Assembly: GCA_963818855.1 (NCBI GenBank) | Contig: CAWFUH010000003.1 | Coordinates: 248,001-312,000 of the forward strand | DNA: 64,000 bases | DNA from: Bog-159 sp963818855 | GTDB taxonomy: Bacteria > Acidobacteriota > Terriglobia > Bryobacterales > Bryobacteraceae | Direction: 5' to 3' | Notes under the pieces: generated by a model | Seen by the model: the letters and a program-made list of their open reading frames with translations, nothing else | Told to the model about the DNA's origin: nothing | Databases searched by the model: none | Made by a program: the position numbers and the translations under genes | Shown here: one piece after another, positions 8,644-17,571 of the stretch | Layout of the letters: the number at the start of each line of letters is the position of its first letter | How positions within the stretch are numbered: position 1 is the first letter of the stretch

Positions 8644-9347
8644 CTACTTCGTCGCCGCAGCCGGCAGCCGCTTGGTGCTGACCAGGTTGAATTTCGAGTC
8701 GAGGATTATCTCTTGCTCCCAACGGTTCTCGACCACCAGCCACCAGTTTTCGCCATCGCGACTGATCGAGACGATCCTCTTGGCCTGAAACTGGCACGTT
8801 GGCCTGAAGGCGGGATTTGCCAAATGGCGCACACGCGAATTCGATACCGATGGCGCGAAAGAGCGGAACATCCTTCGATCCGATGTCGTAGCCGTGCCCT
8901 GCGAAGACCGGGAGACCGCGGCGGAGCTCGCCTATGGAGGCATCCTCGGCGGCCTCCAAGCTGTCCGCCCGCTCGCTATGCTCTTGTACAAAGAGGTCGC
9001 TTGGCATGTCGGCGTCCAAGAGGCCAGCCGGCCCGGCGTTGACGGATTCCATGCCGGATTCCAGCTCTTCGAGAAAGCTGAACGAATCTCCGGCGTACCT
9101 TGACGCCGAGCAGAGCCAGAAATAGTGCCCCGTTTGAGGGTCGTAAACGATCACCATGTGGGCGCGCTCGGCCTTGATGCCCGGATAATGGACGTCCACG
9201 TCAAGCCGGACCACCGGAAGCGTGATCTCCCCGGTGGGCGAGAAAGGCGCGAATGGCGTGCCTTGATTCCGAAAAGGTCACCTTGTAGACCGGTTGCTGG
9301 GCAATCGCCGGGAGCCAAATCGCGAGTAGCAGTGTAACGAGTCGCAT
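8644..9347 (-). pseudogene. secreted Acidobacteria-type hypothetical protein, two frameshifts
   Basis: It starts at 9347 with a signal peptide (MRLVTLLLAIWLPAIAQQPV). The sense then needs a one-base shift near 9267 to continue as PFAPFSPTGEITLPVVRLDV and HMVIVYDPQTGHYFWLCSAS. A second shift near 8825 leads to WWLVVENRWEQEIILDSKFN and FNLVSTKRLPAAATK. Function unknown. The C-terminal motif 'ELILD..FN.VS.KRLP' is repeated in the fragment at 9474-9660, showing that this locus once held tandem paralogues. The first shift falls in an AA/GG run. Confidence 0.6.
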
Positions 9348-9348
9348 C

Positions 9349-9477
9349 TTACGTCGCTACCGTTTGCAGGGCGGGCAATTCGTCCGTCCGGGTAAAGGCG
9401 ATCTCGCTGACATCGGCCGCGTAAGCCGCTCCCGCCAGGAGCATCAACAGGCCCGCTGACGACGCTTTCATGCTCAT
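9349..9477 (-). CDS. very small secreted peptide or remnant (42 aa)
   Basis: A signal-peptide-like start (MKASSAGLLMLLAGAAYAA) is followed by DVSEIAFTRTDELPALQTVA and a TAA one base before the ATG of the next gene. Its ATG overlaps the stop of the upstream paralogue fragment in an ATGA. The arrangement (stop-start overlap upstream, one-base gap downstream) suggests the three frames were once an operon of related secreted proteins and that this is the leftover 5' end of a longer one. Confidence 0.4.
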   Translation of the reverse strand: MSMKASSAGLLMLLAGAAYAADVSEIAFTRTDELPALQTVAT

Positions 9478-9660
9478 TCTTTCTTGACGTCGGGGAGGCG
9501 CTTGGCGCTCACTGCGTTGAAGTCGTCGTCCAGAATCAATTCCGCGGGCCATCGCGCGTGGATCTTGAGGACCCACTCGATCTGAGTAGCGATTTTTTGG
9601 ACTTGCTCCAGCCTGAGCGCTTCATTACAGTAGACATCATGAAGTTCGGCGGTGTTCGAT
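9474..9660 (-). pseudogene. C-terminal fragment of a paralogue of the 8644-9347 protein
   Basis: The reverse frame reads NEALRLEQVQKIATQIEWVL, then PAELILDDDFNAVSAKRLPD and ends VKKE*. It matches the C-terminal end of the neighbouring broken gene (EQEIILDSKFNLVSTKRLP). It has no start and runs into the opposite strand of the GH51 5' end, so the 5' part was lost when the present GH51 neighbourhood formed. Confidence 0.5.
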
Positions 9661-11225
9661 GCATCTCGTGCATCCCTTTTCTGCTGCTGGTTTCGACCGC
9701 GCCGCTACTGGCTGCGGAGACTGCGCACTCATCCATCGACGCATCAAAGGCCGGAACGAAGATCGACCGCAACCTCTTCGGCCAGTTCGCGGAGAATCTC
9801 GGACACGGCCTTTACGAGGGCATTTGGGTTGGCCCGGATTCTGGCATTCCGAACACACGCGGGATCCGCAATGACGTTGTTACCGCGCTTCGGGCGTTGA
9901 AGGTTCCCAATGTCCGCTGGCCGGGCGGCTGCTTCGGCGACGAGTACCACTGGCGCAAAGGGGTCGGCCCAGTCGGACAGCGGCCGGCCACGCTCAACTC
10001 CTCTTGGGGAGGGGTCGTCGACGACAACAGCTTCGGCACCGCCGAGTTTATGGATTTTATCCAGCAGATCGGCAGCCAGGCATACGTCTCGATCAATGTC
10101 GGGTCCGGCAGTCCGCAGGAAGCGGCCGAATGGCTGGAGTACATGACTGCCGCGAAACCGACGGCGCTGGCCAAGGAGCGGGCCGCCAACGGCCATCCCG
10201 ATCCCTACAGGGTCCCCTTCCTGGGCATTGGAAACGAGAGCTGGGGCTGTGGCGGCAACATGACCGCGGACTACTACCTGAGCCAGCTCAAAATCTACAG
10301 CCACTTCGTTAGGAATGACAATCCTTCCCAGGAAGGACCCAGCCAGATGCTCAAGATAGCCGTCGGCCCGGGGACTCCCGAGACCGAGTGGACCGAGTCC
10401 ATCATGAAGGCCTGGCAGCACCACGACTGGAGCTGGAATATCGACGGCCTCTCGCTGCACTGGTATACGGTGCCCAACGGGTGGCCGCCCTCGACGCCTT
10501 CCACAGGCTTCGGCGTAGCGGATTACGGTAAGACGCTGAAGTCCACGCTGTTCATGAACGACTTTCTGCGCAAGCAGGAGACCGCCATGGACAAGTACGA
10601 CCCGCAGAAGAAGGTCGCCCTGGTGGTGGACGAATGGGGTGCATGGCATGCCGCACTGCGCGGCACGAATCCGAGCTTCCTGGTCCAGCAGAACAGTCTT
10701 AGGGACGCGATCCTGGCATCGCTGAACCTGAACATCTTCGCGCGGCATGCCGCGCGCGTGCGCATGGCGAACATCGCCCAGATGATCAACGTACTGCAGG
10801 CGATGATCCTGACGGACGAGGAGAAGATGGTTCTCACTCCGACCTACTACGTGTACAGGATGTATGTTCCGTTCCAGGACGCCACGTTTGTCCCGATCGC
10901 CTTTGACGCCGGCACCTACACACAAGGAAGCATAAGCCTGCCGCGGGTGGATGCTGTCGCCGCCAAGGACGCGTCCGGCAAGCTCTGGCTCGAAATAACG
11001 AACCTGGATCCCGAAAAGCCGGTCGACCTGGATGCGGAGATCACCGGCATGACGGCGAAGTCGGCGAAGGGAGAGACGCTGACTGCGTCCGCCGTCGACA
11101 GTGTGAACACATTCTCAGCGCCCAACGCCGTCGTGCCGAAACCGGTCTCCGCAAATTTGAAAGCCGGCAGGCTGACAGTGACGGTCGAGCCTAAGTCGGT
11201 GACGGTCATCTCTCTGGAGCCATGA
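9639..11225 (+). CDS. GH51 alpha-L-arabinofuranosidase, secreted
   Basis: 528 residues with a signal peptide (CIPFLLLVSTAPLLAAET). The GH51 barrel begins at KIDRNLFGQFAENLGHGLYE. The acid/base Glu is in FLGIGNESWGCGG and the nucleophile Glu in ALVVDEWGAWH; RWPGGCFGDEYHWRKGVGP is also typical. GH51 enzymes release L-arabinose from arabinoxylan or arabinan side chains. Start ATG 9639 precedes the signal peptide. The last four bases overlap the start of the esterase gene, so the two enzymes are co-expressed and may act together on feruloylated or acetylated arabinoxylan. Confidence 0.92.
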   Translation: MKFGGVRCISCIPFLLLVSTAPLLAAETAHSSIDASKAGTKIDRNLFGQFAENLGHGLYEGIWVGPDSGIPNTRGIRNDVVTALRALKVPNVRWPGGCFGDEYHWRKGVGPVGQRPATLNSSWGGVVDDNSFGTAEFMDFIQQIGSQAYVSINVGSGSPQEAAEWLEYMTAAKPTALAKERAANGHPDPYRVPFLGIGNESWGCGGNMTADYYLSQLKIYSHFVRNDNPSQEGPSQMLKIAVGPGTPETEWTESIMKAWQHHDWSWNIDGLSLHWYTVPNGWPPSTPSTGFGVADYGKTLKSTLFMNDFLRKQETAMDKYDPQKKVALVVDEWGAWHAALRGTNPSFLVQQNSLRDAILASLNLNIFARHAARVRMANIAQMINVLQAMILTDEEKMVLTPTYYVYRMYVPFQDATFVPIAFDAGTYTQGSISLPRVDAVAAKDASGKLWLEITNLDPEKPVDLDAEITGMTAKSAKGETLTASAVDSVNTFSAPNAVVPKPVSANLKAGRLTVTVEPKSVTVISLEP

Positions 11226-12301
11226 GGAAAATGAAGACGCTGCGAGTATTCTGTGAAGTGACGCTCACTGTGGCCGCATGCGGGCTCGTGGCGGCCCAGG
11301 TGCAAACACAGGTTCCACCGGTGGTCCAGGGCGCAAAACCGGTCACGGTCGAGCACATCAAGATCCACGGTGCCGCCCTGGAGGGCAACCTGGAGGGGGA
11401 CGCCGTCGACCGCGACGTTATCGTCTTCCTGCCGCCTGGCTACCAGAAGGACGAACGCCGGCGGTATCCGGTGGTCTACGCGCTGCATGGTTACTCCATC
11501 GGCGCCGAGCAGTGGACCCATGAAATCCACGTGCCGCAGACTGTCGAAGGCGCCTTCGCGCAAGGCGCCGGTGAGATGATCGTCGTTCTGCCGGACTCGA
11601 AGACGTTGCACAACGGCTCGATGTATTCGAGTTCCGTCACCACCGGCGATTTCGAGAAGTTCATCTCTCACGATGTGGTTGCGTACATGGACGCGCATTA
11701 CCGGACAATTCCGGACCGCAAGAGCCGCGGTTTGGTTGGGCACTCGATGGGAGGGTATGGTGCGACCCGCATCGGCATGAAGCATTCCGACGTCTTCGGC
11801 AGCCTGTACATCATGAGCCCCTGCTGCCTGTCCGCGCGAACGGGCGGCCCCGCAAACCCGGAAATCGACAAAGCCCTCGAGGCGGTGAAGACACCGCAGG
11901 ATTCGGCCAATCTGCCGTTCTTCGCGCGCGCCCAACTCGCTAGCGCAGCGGCATGGTCGCCCAACCCCAAGAATCCACCGCTCTATCTCGATCTGCCGGC
12001 GAAGGACGGGACGGCGCGACCCGAGGTGCTGGCTAAATGGGCGGCCAACGCGCCCCTCGCCTTTATCGATCAATATATTGGCAATCTCCGCCAGTACCGC
12101 GCGATCGCACTGGACGTGGGGGACCAGGACCGCTTACGTACCGATACCGGCAAGCTGCACGACGTTCTCGATTTATACGGAATTGCGAACAGCTTTGAAG
12201 TGTATTCAGGCACGCACACCAGCGCCGTGGCGGATCGCTTTCAGAATCATGTCCTGCCGTTTTTCAGCAAGAATCTTTGCGTTGAGGCGGGCTGCCACTA
12301 A
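11222..12301 (+). CDS. secreted esterase of the alpha/beta-hydrolase (esterase D / feruloyl esterase-like) family
   Basis: 359 residues with an N-terminal signal segment (LTVAACGLVAAQVQTQ). The fold begins at DRDVIVFLPPGYQKDERR and YPVVYALHGYSIG. The nucleophile elbow is GLVGHSMGGYGATRI, and the late catalytic His is probably in YSGTHTSAV. CE1-like members deacylate plant cell-wall polysaccharides. The ATG overlaps the GH51 stop. Substrate is inferred from the partner only. Confidence 0.85.
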   Translation: MRKMKTLRVFCEVTLTVAACGLVAAQVQTQVPPVVQGAKPVTVEHIKIHGAALEGNLEGDAVDRDVIVFLPPGYQKDERRRYPVVYALHGYSIGAEQWTHEIHVPQTVEGAFAQGAGEMIVVLPDSKTLHNGSMYSSSVTTGDFEKFISHDVVAYMDAHYRTIPDRKSRGLVGHSMGGYGATRIGMKHSDVFGSLYIMSPCCLSARTGGPANPEIDKALEAVKTPQDSANLPFFARAQLASAAAWSPNPKNPPLYLDLPAKDGTARPEVLAKWAANAPLAFIDQYIGNLRQYRAIALDVGDQDRLRTDTGKLHDVLDLYGIANSFEVYSGTHTSAVADRFQNHVLPFFSKNLCVEAGCH

Positions 12302-12774
12302 GAAGACATCACACAATGTTGAGAAGCATGGACAGAGGATGAACATGGCAACACGAACGCCTGAGTCTTTGCCGTCAGCAATCTGAAATGGAGCGCTGTT
12401 CTCGCCGGCTGGGCTATGTCGTCATGGCTGCAAATGCAGAGGCTTGTATCCGGAGCGCTCCGTGAATGCGTTAGCGCTAAAATGCACGGCCGGAGCGCTT
12501 CGGATACAAGGCATTGAACTGAGCCGCACTACGTCGTGGGTTTTGAATCGTAACCTATTGGTTTTTGTCTCGGAATGATGGGTGGGCGGAAGGCGGAATA
12601 GGCCGGCAAATGGTTTAATGCACGCCGGTGATGCGCAGGAAAGTGGGATGGCCGGGTGGAGGAGGCAACACGTGGGGCCAGGGAATGGAGATACACGGTG
12701 TCCGGACAGGAATCTCCTGTCGCTCAGATGAGCAGGGGTGGGTTCGGTGAGGGCTGCGGCGGCGGGTGCGATCA
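12302..12774. other. non-coding stretch at the left side of the IS91-like element
   Basis: No convincing gene. It contains the hairpin end described at 12443-12510. Long opposite-strand frames here have no recognisable family, no ribosome site and low-complexity composition. The C-terminal part of the GH79 gene that lies on the other side of the IS91-like element was looked for here and not found. Confidence 0.5.
12443..12510. repeat. inverted repeat (hairpin) at the presumed terminus of the IS91-like element
   Basis: The left arm cttgtatccggagcgctccg (12443-12462) and the right arm ccggagcgcttcggatacaa (12490-12509) are reverse complements with one mismatch. A second small palindrome, gttagcgcta, sits in the loop. 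IS91-type elements end in hairpin-forming sequences at the terminus cut by the HUH transposase. The position, about 260 bp beyond the transposase 3' end, fits the termination side. Confidence 0.55.
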
Positions 12775-13818
12775 TCATGATGTGTCTTGTAGCTGAGGCG
12801 TTCTGCAAAAGCTGAGCATCCGGTGCGCGATTCTATCGGGCGGGATCACCTCGGCCAGGACTAACCGTCCGAGTTTGCAAATGGGGCAGCGATGCGACTC
12901 CGGATCTGGGACCTTGGATTCAGCGTCGGATGCCGCAGGCGGGCCCGGGTTGGTAACCGGTGATGGGAAGTTCAGCAAGGAGCGGCACAGTGCCAGTTTC
13001 TGGTTGCGGACGCGATTGGCGAGGAAACCGAATTGCCGGATGCGCACAAAGCCCCGCGGTAGGACATGCAGGAGAAATCGGCGCATGAACTCGACCGCGT
13101 CCAGCGTCATGGTCTTGGTCCGGCTTTGGTCCGCGTAATCTTTCCATTGAAAGGAAACTTGGCCATTCTCCAACGACAACAGACGACTATTGGAGAGGGC
13201 CACTCGGTGGGTGTAGCGTGCCAGATATTTGAGCACTTGTTCGGGTCCGCCGAAAGGTGCCTTGGCGTAGACGACCCATTTGATCTTGCCGCTGTGGTCG
13301 CATAGTGCTTTGAAGGCGTCGGGCTGGGCCAGTGGTGCGAGTTCCCCGTGGAAGTGCAGTTGGCCCTTGCGGAAGGCCTCGCGCAAGTAGGTCAGGAATG
13401 TGTTGCGGAACCGCGTGCTGAGGACTTCTACCGGGAGGAAGAACGAACTGCCGCTAGCGATCCAACGCGCGCCGTCTGGAGCGATACCGCCACCGGGCAC
13501 TACACAGTGTATGTGCGGGTGGATGTGAAGGTTTTGTCCCCAGGTGTGCAGCACGGCCAGAAAACCGATGGCGGCGCCCAGGCGCTTGGGGTCCGCCGCA
13601 ATCGTCAGCAAAGTCTCGGCTGCGGCACGAGTTATACAAGATGACGCGTGCCCGCAGTCATACTCCTCTACGTGCCCGCCGAGCGCGGAAGTACGGCAGT
13701 CGCGGATGTCGCGCAGTGCCTTCTTCTGAGACGGCGAAAGGGTAGACCCCCACACCGTCAGGAAGTCGGCCTCGTGTTTGCGGAAGACATCGGCCAATTC
13801 CAGCCGATGCTCGTTCAT
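12775..13818 (-). CDS. tnp: IS91-family HUH transposase with internal deletion
   Basis: 347 residues. The HUH metal motif is intact (HIHPHIHCVVPGGG), as is the downstream core (KWVVYAKAPFGGPEQVLKYL, then ARYTHRVALSNSRL). Between GGHVEEYDCGHASS and CITRAAAETLLTIA roughly 50-60 residues usual in the family are absent. These normally include the Cys-rich 'NSCRNRHCPKCQ' zinc motif and the following segment. The reading frame is kept, so the deletion is in frame. The missing zinc finger should impair DNA recognition. Start ATG 13818 overlaps the recombinase stop. Confidence 0.8.
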   Translation of the reverse strand: MNEHRLELADVFRKHEADFLTVWGSTLSPSQKKALRDIRDCRTSALGGHVEEYDCGHASSCITRAAAETLLTIAADPKRLGAAIGFLAVLHTWGQNLHIHPHIHCVVPGGGIAPDGARWIASGSSFFLPVEVLSTRFRNTFLTYLREAFRKGQLHFHGELAPLAQPDAFKALCDHSGKIKWVVYAKAPFGGPEQVLKYLARYTHRVALSNSRLLSLENGQVSFQWKDYADQSRTKTMTLDAVEFMRRFLLHVLPRGFVRIRQFGFLANRVRNQKLALCRSLLNFPSPVTNPGPPAASDAESKVPDPESHRCPICKLGRLVLAEVIPPDRIAHRMLSFCRTPQLQDTS

Positions 13819-14651
13819 CGCTTTGGCAGAATGGTCTGGACCAGATCGATGGGGTCCAACAGTTCCAGAGGGCTCGTGGTACTCCGCACGGCCAAGTCGG
13901 CGACATGCAGATAGCGCGCGGTGGTTTCCAGTCTGGCGTGTCCCAGCAAAAGTTGAATCTTGCGGATATCGCAGCCGGCTTCGAGCAGATGCGTGGCGAA
14001 GGCGTGGCGCAGAGAATGCGGGTGGATGGCCTTAGTAATACGGGCTTTACGCGCAGCGCCCCGGCACGCCAGGTAAATGGACCTCACGGAGATGGGCTGG
14101 CCGGGCTGGCTGCTGGGAAACAGCCACTCAGCCGGACGTTTCCAGCGCCAATAGGACCGCAGCAGTTCCAGAAGCCTGGGAGGCAGTAGGGTCTGGCGGT
14201 CTTTGTGGCCTTTGCCGCCGCGTATCCAGAGGACGTGGCGGGCGCTATCGATGTCGCCGGCTTGGAGTTTGGCGACCTCGGAGACCCTGGGGCCGGCGGC
14301 ATACATAGTGGTGAGCAGCGCGCGATGGCGGAGGTTACGGGGTGCTTCGAGCAGGGCCTGGACCTCTTCCCGGCTCATGATGATCGGGAGCTTCTGCTCC
14401 TTTCTTGGAAACGGAATCCGATCAATGCTCACCTGCCGGTTCAGTGTTTGCGTATAGAGGAACCGAAGCGCAGAGACGACTTGGATGTATGTGGACTGCG
14501 AGAGCCCACTTTCCTTGACCAGAAACAGTTGATAGGCCCGGATATGTTCGGCTCCGAGCTGGTCGGGCGATTTGCCAAAATGCTTGGCGAACTGCGCGAC
14601 TTGTAGAATGTACCCCCGGATGGTGGTGGGGCCAAAGCACTCGGCGACCGG
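13815..14651 (-). CDS. IS91-associated tyrosine recombinase lacking a normal start
   Basis: The catalytic domain is complete: Arg in GPRVSEVAKL, Lys in GGKGHKDRQTLL, HSLRHAFATHLL, and LLGHARLETTARYLH. The N-terminal SAM-like domain is also in frame (FAKHFGKSPDQLGAEHIRAY up to about 14640), but no ATG or GTG precedes it before a TAG at 14652. Only an internal GTG at 14432 could start a 205-residue product without the DNA-clamping domain. The 5' end has therefore been cut off. Confidence 0.75.
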   Translation of the reverse strand, partial: PVAECFGPTTIRGYILQVAQFAKHFGKSPDQLGAEHIRAYQLFLVKESGLSQSTYIQVVSALRFLYTQTLNRQVSIDRIPFPRKEQKLPIIMSREEVQALLEAPRNLRHRALLTTMYAAGPRVSEVAKLQAGDIDSARHVLWIRGGKGHKDRQTLLPPRLLELLRSYWRWKRPAEWLFPSSQPGQPISVRSIYLACRGAARKARITKAIHPHSLRHAFATHLLEAGCDIRKIQLLLGHARLETTARYLHVADLAVRSTTSPLELLDPIDLVQTILPKR

Positions 14652-14672
14652 CTAGAGTACTTCCAGATCGGC
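14640..14672 (+). other. inverted GH79 active-site fragment
   Basis: The plus strand reads LGDRLEYFQIG. 'LEYFQIGNE' is the GH79 acid/base region, and it should follow the NTPKRAA segment of the GH79 gene that reads on the minus strand at 14740-15203. Here it is in the opposite orientation. This suggests a small local inversion associated with the IS91 junction. Only 11 residues support it. Confidence 0.4.
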
Positions 14673-14739
14673 CGTCCATCCAGAATCCTCCGCACGTAAG
14701 CGCACTGACACACCACTATTACTTCGGCGGCCCGCGGCA

Positions 14740-15203
14740 CGCTTCGGAGTGTTGGTACCCATCCCGATCCCGTCCAAACACGTCCATCCCGTCGCCCGCA
14801 GAAACGCAGCCAGGTTGCGGACCGATTCGGCGGTCACCGGGTAATACTGCGCCTGTGGCTCACCCACCACCTAGCGCGTCTGCGGATGTTTGGGCTCCGG
14901 CGACTCCGGCCTCGGCTTCCACCACTCGAACTCGCTCGTGTTTCCACCCAACCGCAGCACAGCTTTCGGGCTCAGCGCCTTGAACTCCCGGATCAGCCCC
15001 GTGTTCTGCGCGGAAAAGACGTCAGGATCCAGGAGTTGCTGCACCTCATAGGAGAGCCCGACGTAATCCTCTGGCACGTGTGGCCCGGTGGCCTCGGGCG
15101 GATTCGTCAAAGTCACGTCGGCCGCGGATTGCGCGCGCATACGCGTGGCGGCAACACTCATGGCGGCAGCAGCAAGAAAACGGCGCCGGCTGATCCAGTT
15201 CAT
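14740..15203 (-). pseudogene. N-terminal part of a secreted GH79-type glycosidase, interrupted
   Basis: It starts at 15203 with a twin-arginine-like signal (MNWISRRRFLAAAAMSVAAT). The GH79/heparanase-like N-terminal domain follows (GPHVPEDYVGLSYEVQQLLD, then KALSPKAVLRLGGNTSEFEW). A TAG at 14871-14873 breaks the frame, which then resumes without shift (YPVTAESVRNLAAFLRATGW, then CLDGIGMGTNTPKRAA). After about 14740 similarity stops at the IS91-like element. GH79 enzymes remove glucuronic acid from plant or animal glycans. Clearly non-functional. Confidence 0.7.
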
Positions 15204-15287
15204 CCTGATTGCTCTTTCCTCCGGAGCTGCACATGCGCCCCGCTCTTTTCGCTACCAAAGCTGGATTCTCGACGGTCCTCAAAGCTC

Positions 15288-15982
15288 CTACTGAACCTCT
15301 CTGAGGTCAAAATAGGCCAAATTCACGTTGCCGCCGGTCAAAATGTGTACGGTGAAAACATTCTTTCCCTTACTAAGGGGAAGCTTGAAAAACCGCCAAG
15401 CCAAGTTCCAGTGATGCCACTGACGCCAAGCCACGGGATCTGCAGAGTCAAACGTTGTGGGGACCGGCAGCGGTCCTGTTGCGTCTTTTCCATTCAGGTC
15501 GATAGAAATAGTTCCGCCACGATTGGCGGGGTAGAAAAAATCGGCCAGATAAGTTCGCGCGTGCGCCACATCGACAGTAAAGTTGAACCACTCGCCAGGC
15601 TCGGTCCAGCCAACATATAGAAGGTCTGCAGGAGGCACGACCTTGCCGAAGGGATTGTCGTCAATCGGCGTGGGCTGCTGGTGAAACTTCGTATAGGAAA
15701 TATCGACCCCTCATGAACACGGAATTCATTCGGATAGCTTCCATCCGCCGGATTCAACTCGCCGCTGCCATGATTCTGTGGATCGGAGTCGTGAAACGCA
15801 ATTCCTTCGCCGCCCAGGTCGTAATAGGCGCACACCCGTCCAGGTATTTTCTGTGGGCCGCCATGATACACGTTGTCGTGATACGGAACTCCCTCGTATC
15901 GGCTTAGAAACGATTGAGACGATGCTGTCGCAGGCAGCATCAACGCTGCCATGAAGCAAAGACGCACCGTAATACGGTTCAT
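15288..15982 (-). pseudogene. secreted carbohydrate-binding (CBM6-like) protein, one frameshift
   Basis: It starts at 15982 (MNRITVRLCFMAALMLPATA, signal peptide). Motifs RYEGVPYHDNVYHGGPQKIP and VCAYYDLGGEGIAFHDSD are typical of the protein family carrying CBM6. At about 15710, within a GGGG run, the frame changes. The sense continues as ISYTKFHQQPTPIDDNPFGK and GWTEPGEWFNFTVDVAHART to LAYFDLREVQ. The second half is a beta-sandwich carbohydrate-binding module. One base restores the frame, so sequencing error is a real alternative. Confidence 0.65.
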
Positions 15983-16072
15983 CAGTCAATTACCTCAGCA
16001 TCGAGTTGCTTCTGCATTCCCGCAGGGAATGCCTGAGTCCGGCTCCAAGCGGATGGCTCTCATCTTTTTCTT

Positions 16073-17320
16073 TCAGCTCACTTGGAACAATTCGATTCCG
16101 TGCGCTCTCCCGAGATTTCGCGAGTACCTCTTTTCTTTTCCGTTCGTCCAATGCTCAAATACGCCAAGGCTGCCGCACCGGACGCCGTCGCGTTCCGGCT
16201 CATACACCGTCTTGGAAGGTGGGTCGTTCGCGAGAGCGGCTTCGCGCAGATAATTGTCCGCATTGGCGATATCGGGAAGATCGGTCCATTCCGAAGTTAG
16301 AAAATCGAAGCCTACGGAGTCGATCGCCACACCCGTCAAGCGACAAGAAGATGCTGCTCGGCCAGGCGTCGTTGAATGGCGTCATCTTCCACTTGCGACC
16401 AGGCGGAGGGTCCGCACTATCACTTGCGTAGAGACCGTCTATGAGAAATAGAATAGTTTTCTCGCCGATATCCTTATGGCCCAAAAAATCTACAACCGCG
16501 GAGTAACTTGCCGATCCGTCTCGATTGTGGGGGAAGCCGTCGTGCGCGTTCTTGTGCCAGTCGGGATTGATACTCGTAGCCCCGAACAGATTTTTCGCGC
16601 AAAGCGTAACACCTGAACTAACGTGGCCTTTCAACAAAGCCGCATCGATTAGGTAAGCAGCCTCGACAACCGTGGTATCAAGTCCCGAAGCGTTGCGGCT
16701 GGTAATGGAGTACGGGATCGCGTTGGGTTTGAACTCGGCCTTCAATCGTCCGTCGCCACCAATATGGTCCACGAACAAAACGCCGGGAAATTCTCTGTGA
16801 ATCTTCTCATAGAGATTGTCTGGAATGAACCGGCTGGAATCGAAAACGGCGATCGACGACGGCTGCACCCTCCCTGGCCCGGTTAATTGTCGCACGAGGG
16901 AAAGGATCAAATGAAATGACGAATTCAGCCGGTCGATCGTGCCGTGTCCCGTTGTGTTGTTCAGGTTCGCCTTGATCGCGATCTTCTCCCCGGTTCTGTA
17001 TCCCGCGTTGCCTCGGCCATGCGTGCGATTGAAATGTTGAAAGACAGCCGTCCAGGCCAGAGCATCGCTTTTTTGATCGGTAAGGCGCGGATAGAGTTGG
17101 AGACCATGCGGTCAATTACTGACTGATGGTTGTGGGCGTCTTCCCACCAAGAACCTGTCCCATCCCAGGTCACTGCCGCCGAATCGTGCGCCCAGGTGAC
17201 ACGTCCCGGAGCAATACCTCGGGGAACTCCTAATGGCGAAAGCGGCGAGTCGAACGGAGAGGAACGCAAAGTGCTGCTGGCCGCGAGCGAGAGGGCGAGT
17301 TGCCGGCGCGTCAGTTTCAT
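16073..17320 (-). pseudogene. DUF362-family protein with Tat-like signal, two frameshifts
   Basis: It starts at 17320 after an AAGGAA ribosome site, with a twin-arginine-like signal (MKLTRRQLALSLAASS). The DUF362 body runs through shifts near 17077 and 16345: HGRGNAGYRTGEKIAIKANL, then AAYLIDAALLKGHVSSGVTL and LFGATSINPDWHKNAHDG, then GVAIDSVGFDFLTSEW near the end. DUF362 proteins are exported and of unknown activity. Both shifts are single-base. Confidence 0.65.
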
Positions 17321-17476
17321 TTTTTGTTGGTTCCTTCTTTCCATAGCTCCTGTTTTCCGTCTGTGCCAGTTGACACCACGAGGAGCGTAGCTATCGCAAG
17401 GTCGTCTTGCTCCTGGCGAACGTTTCCCAGGCTGCCTCACTCCTACCGCTCCCTTGGTGAACCGCATCACTTTAAT

Positions 17477-17492
17477 AGTGAACCGGTTTACT
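17477..17492. promoter_or_regulatory. LacI-family-type operator palindrome
   Basis: AGTGAACCGGTTTACT is an almost perfect palindrome with the central CCGG typical of LacI-family operators. It lies between the divergent DUF362 gene (start 17320) and the lacI-like gene (start 17572). It could serve autoregulation and control of the DUF362/CBM6 side. Confidence 0.55.
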
Positions 17493-17571
17493 GTTCCGGG
17501 TCGATTCGATCACACATCGAAGATGCTTGTCAAGGCCAAGGACGTCGACAGGCCAAAGAAGTGGACGTGAT

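Larger units (their letters stand above)
12443..14651 (-). mobile_element. IS91-family element with accompanying tyrosine recombinase (defective)
   Basis: The element consists of a tyrosine-recombinase gene followed, with a 4-bp overlap, by an HUH-type transposase gene, a known pairing in IS91 relatives of Acidobacteria and Proteobacteria. The recombinase lacks a start codon and the transposase lacks an internal segment, so this copy is probably immobile. The left limit is set at the hairpin; the right limit at 14651 is where the recombinase frame is closed by TAG. The GH79 gene is broken at the right edge. Confidence 0.65.

Noticed and set aside
9744..10925. 393-codon minus-strand frame opposite GH51
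   Set aside because: Lies entirely inside GH51, has no family motif, and reflects high GC at codon third positions.
10916..12073. 385-codon minus-strand frame opposite the esterase
   Set aside because: Shadow frame of the esterase gene with Arg/His-rich composition.
12443..12510. Rho-independent terminator of the esterase gene
   Set aside because: No T-run follows either arm, and position and symmetry fit the end of the IS91-like element better.
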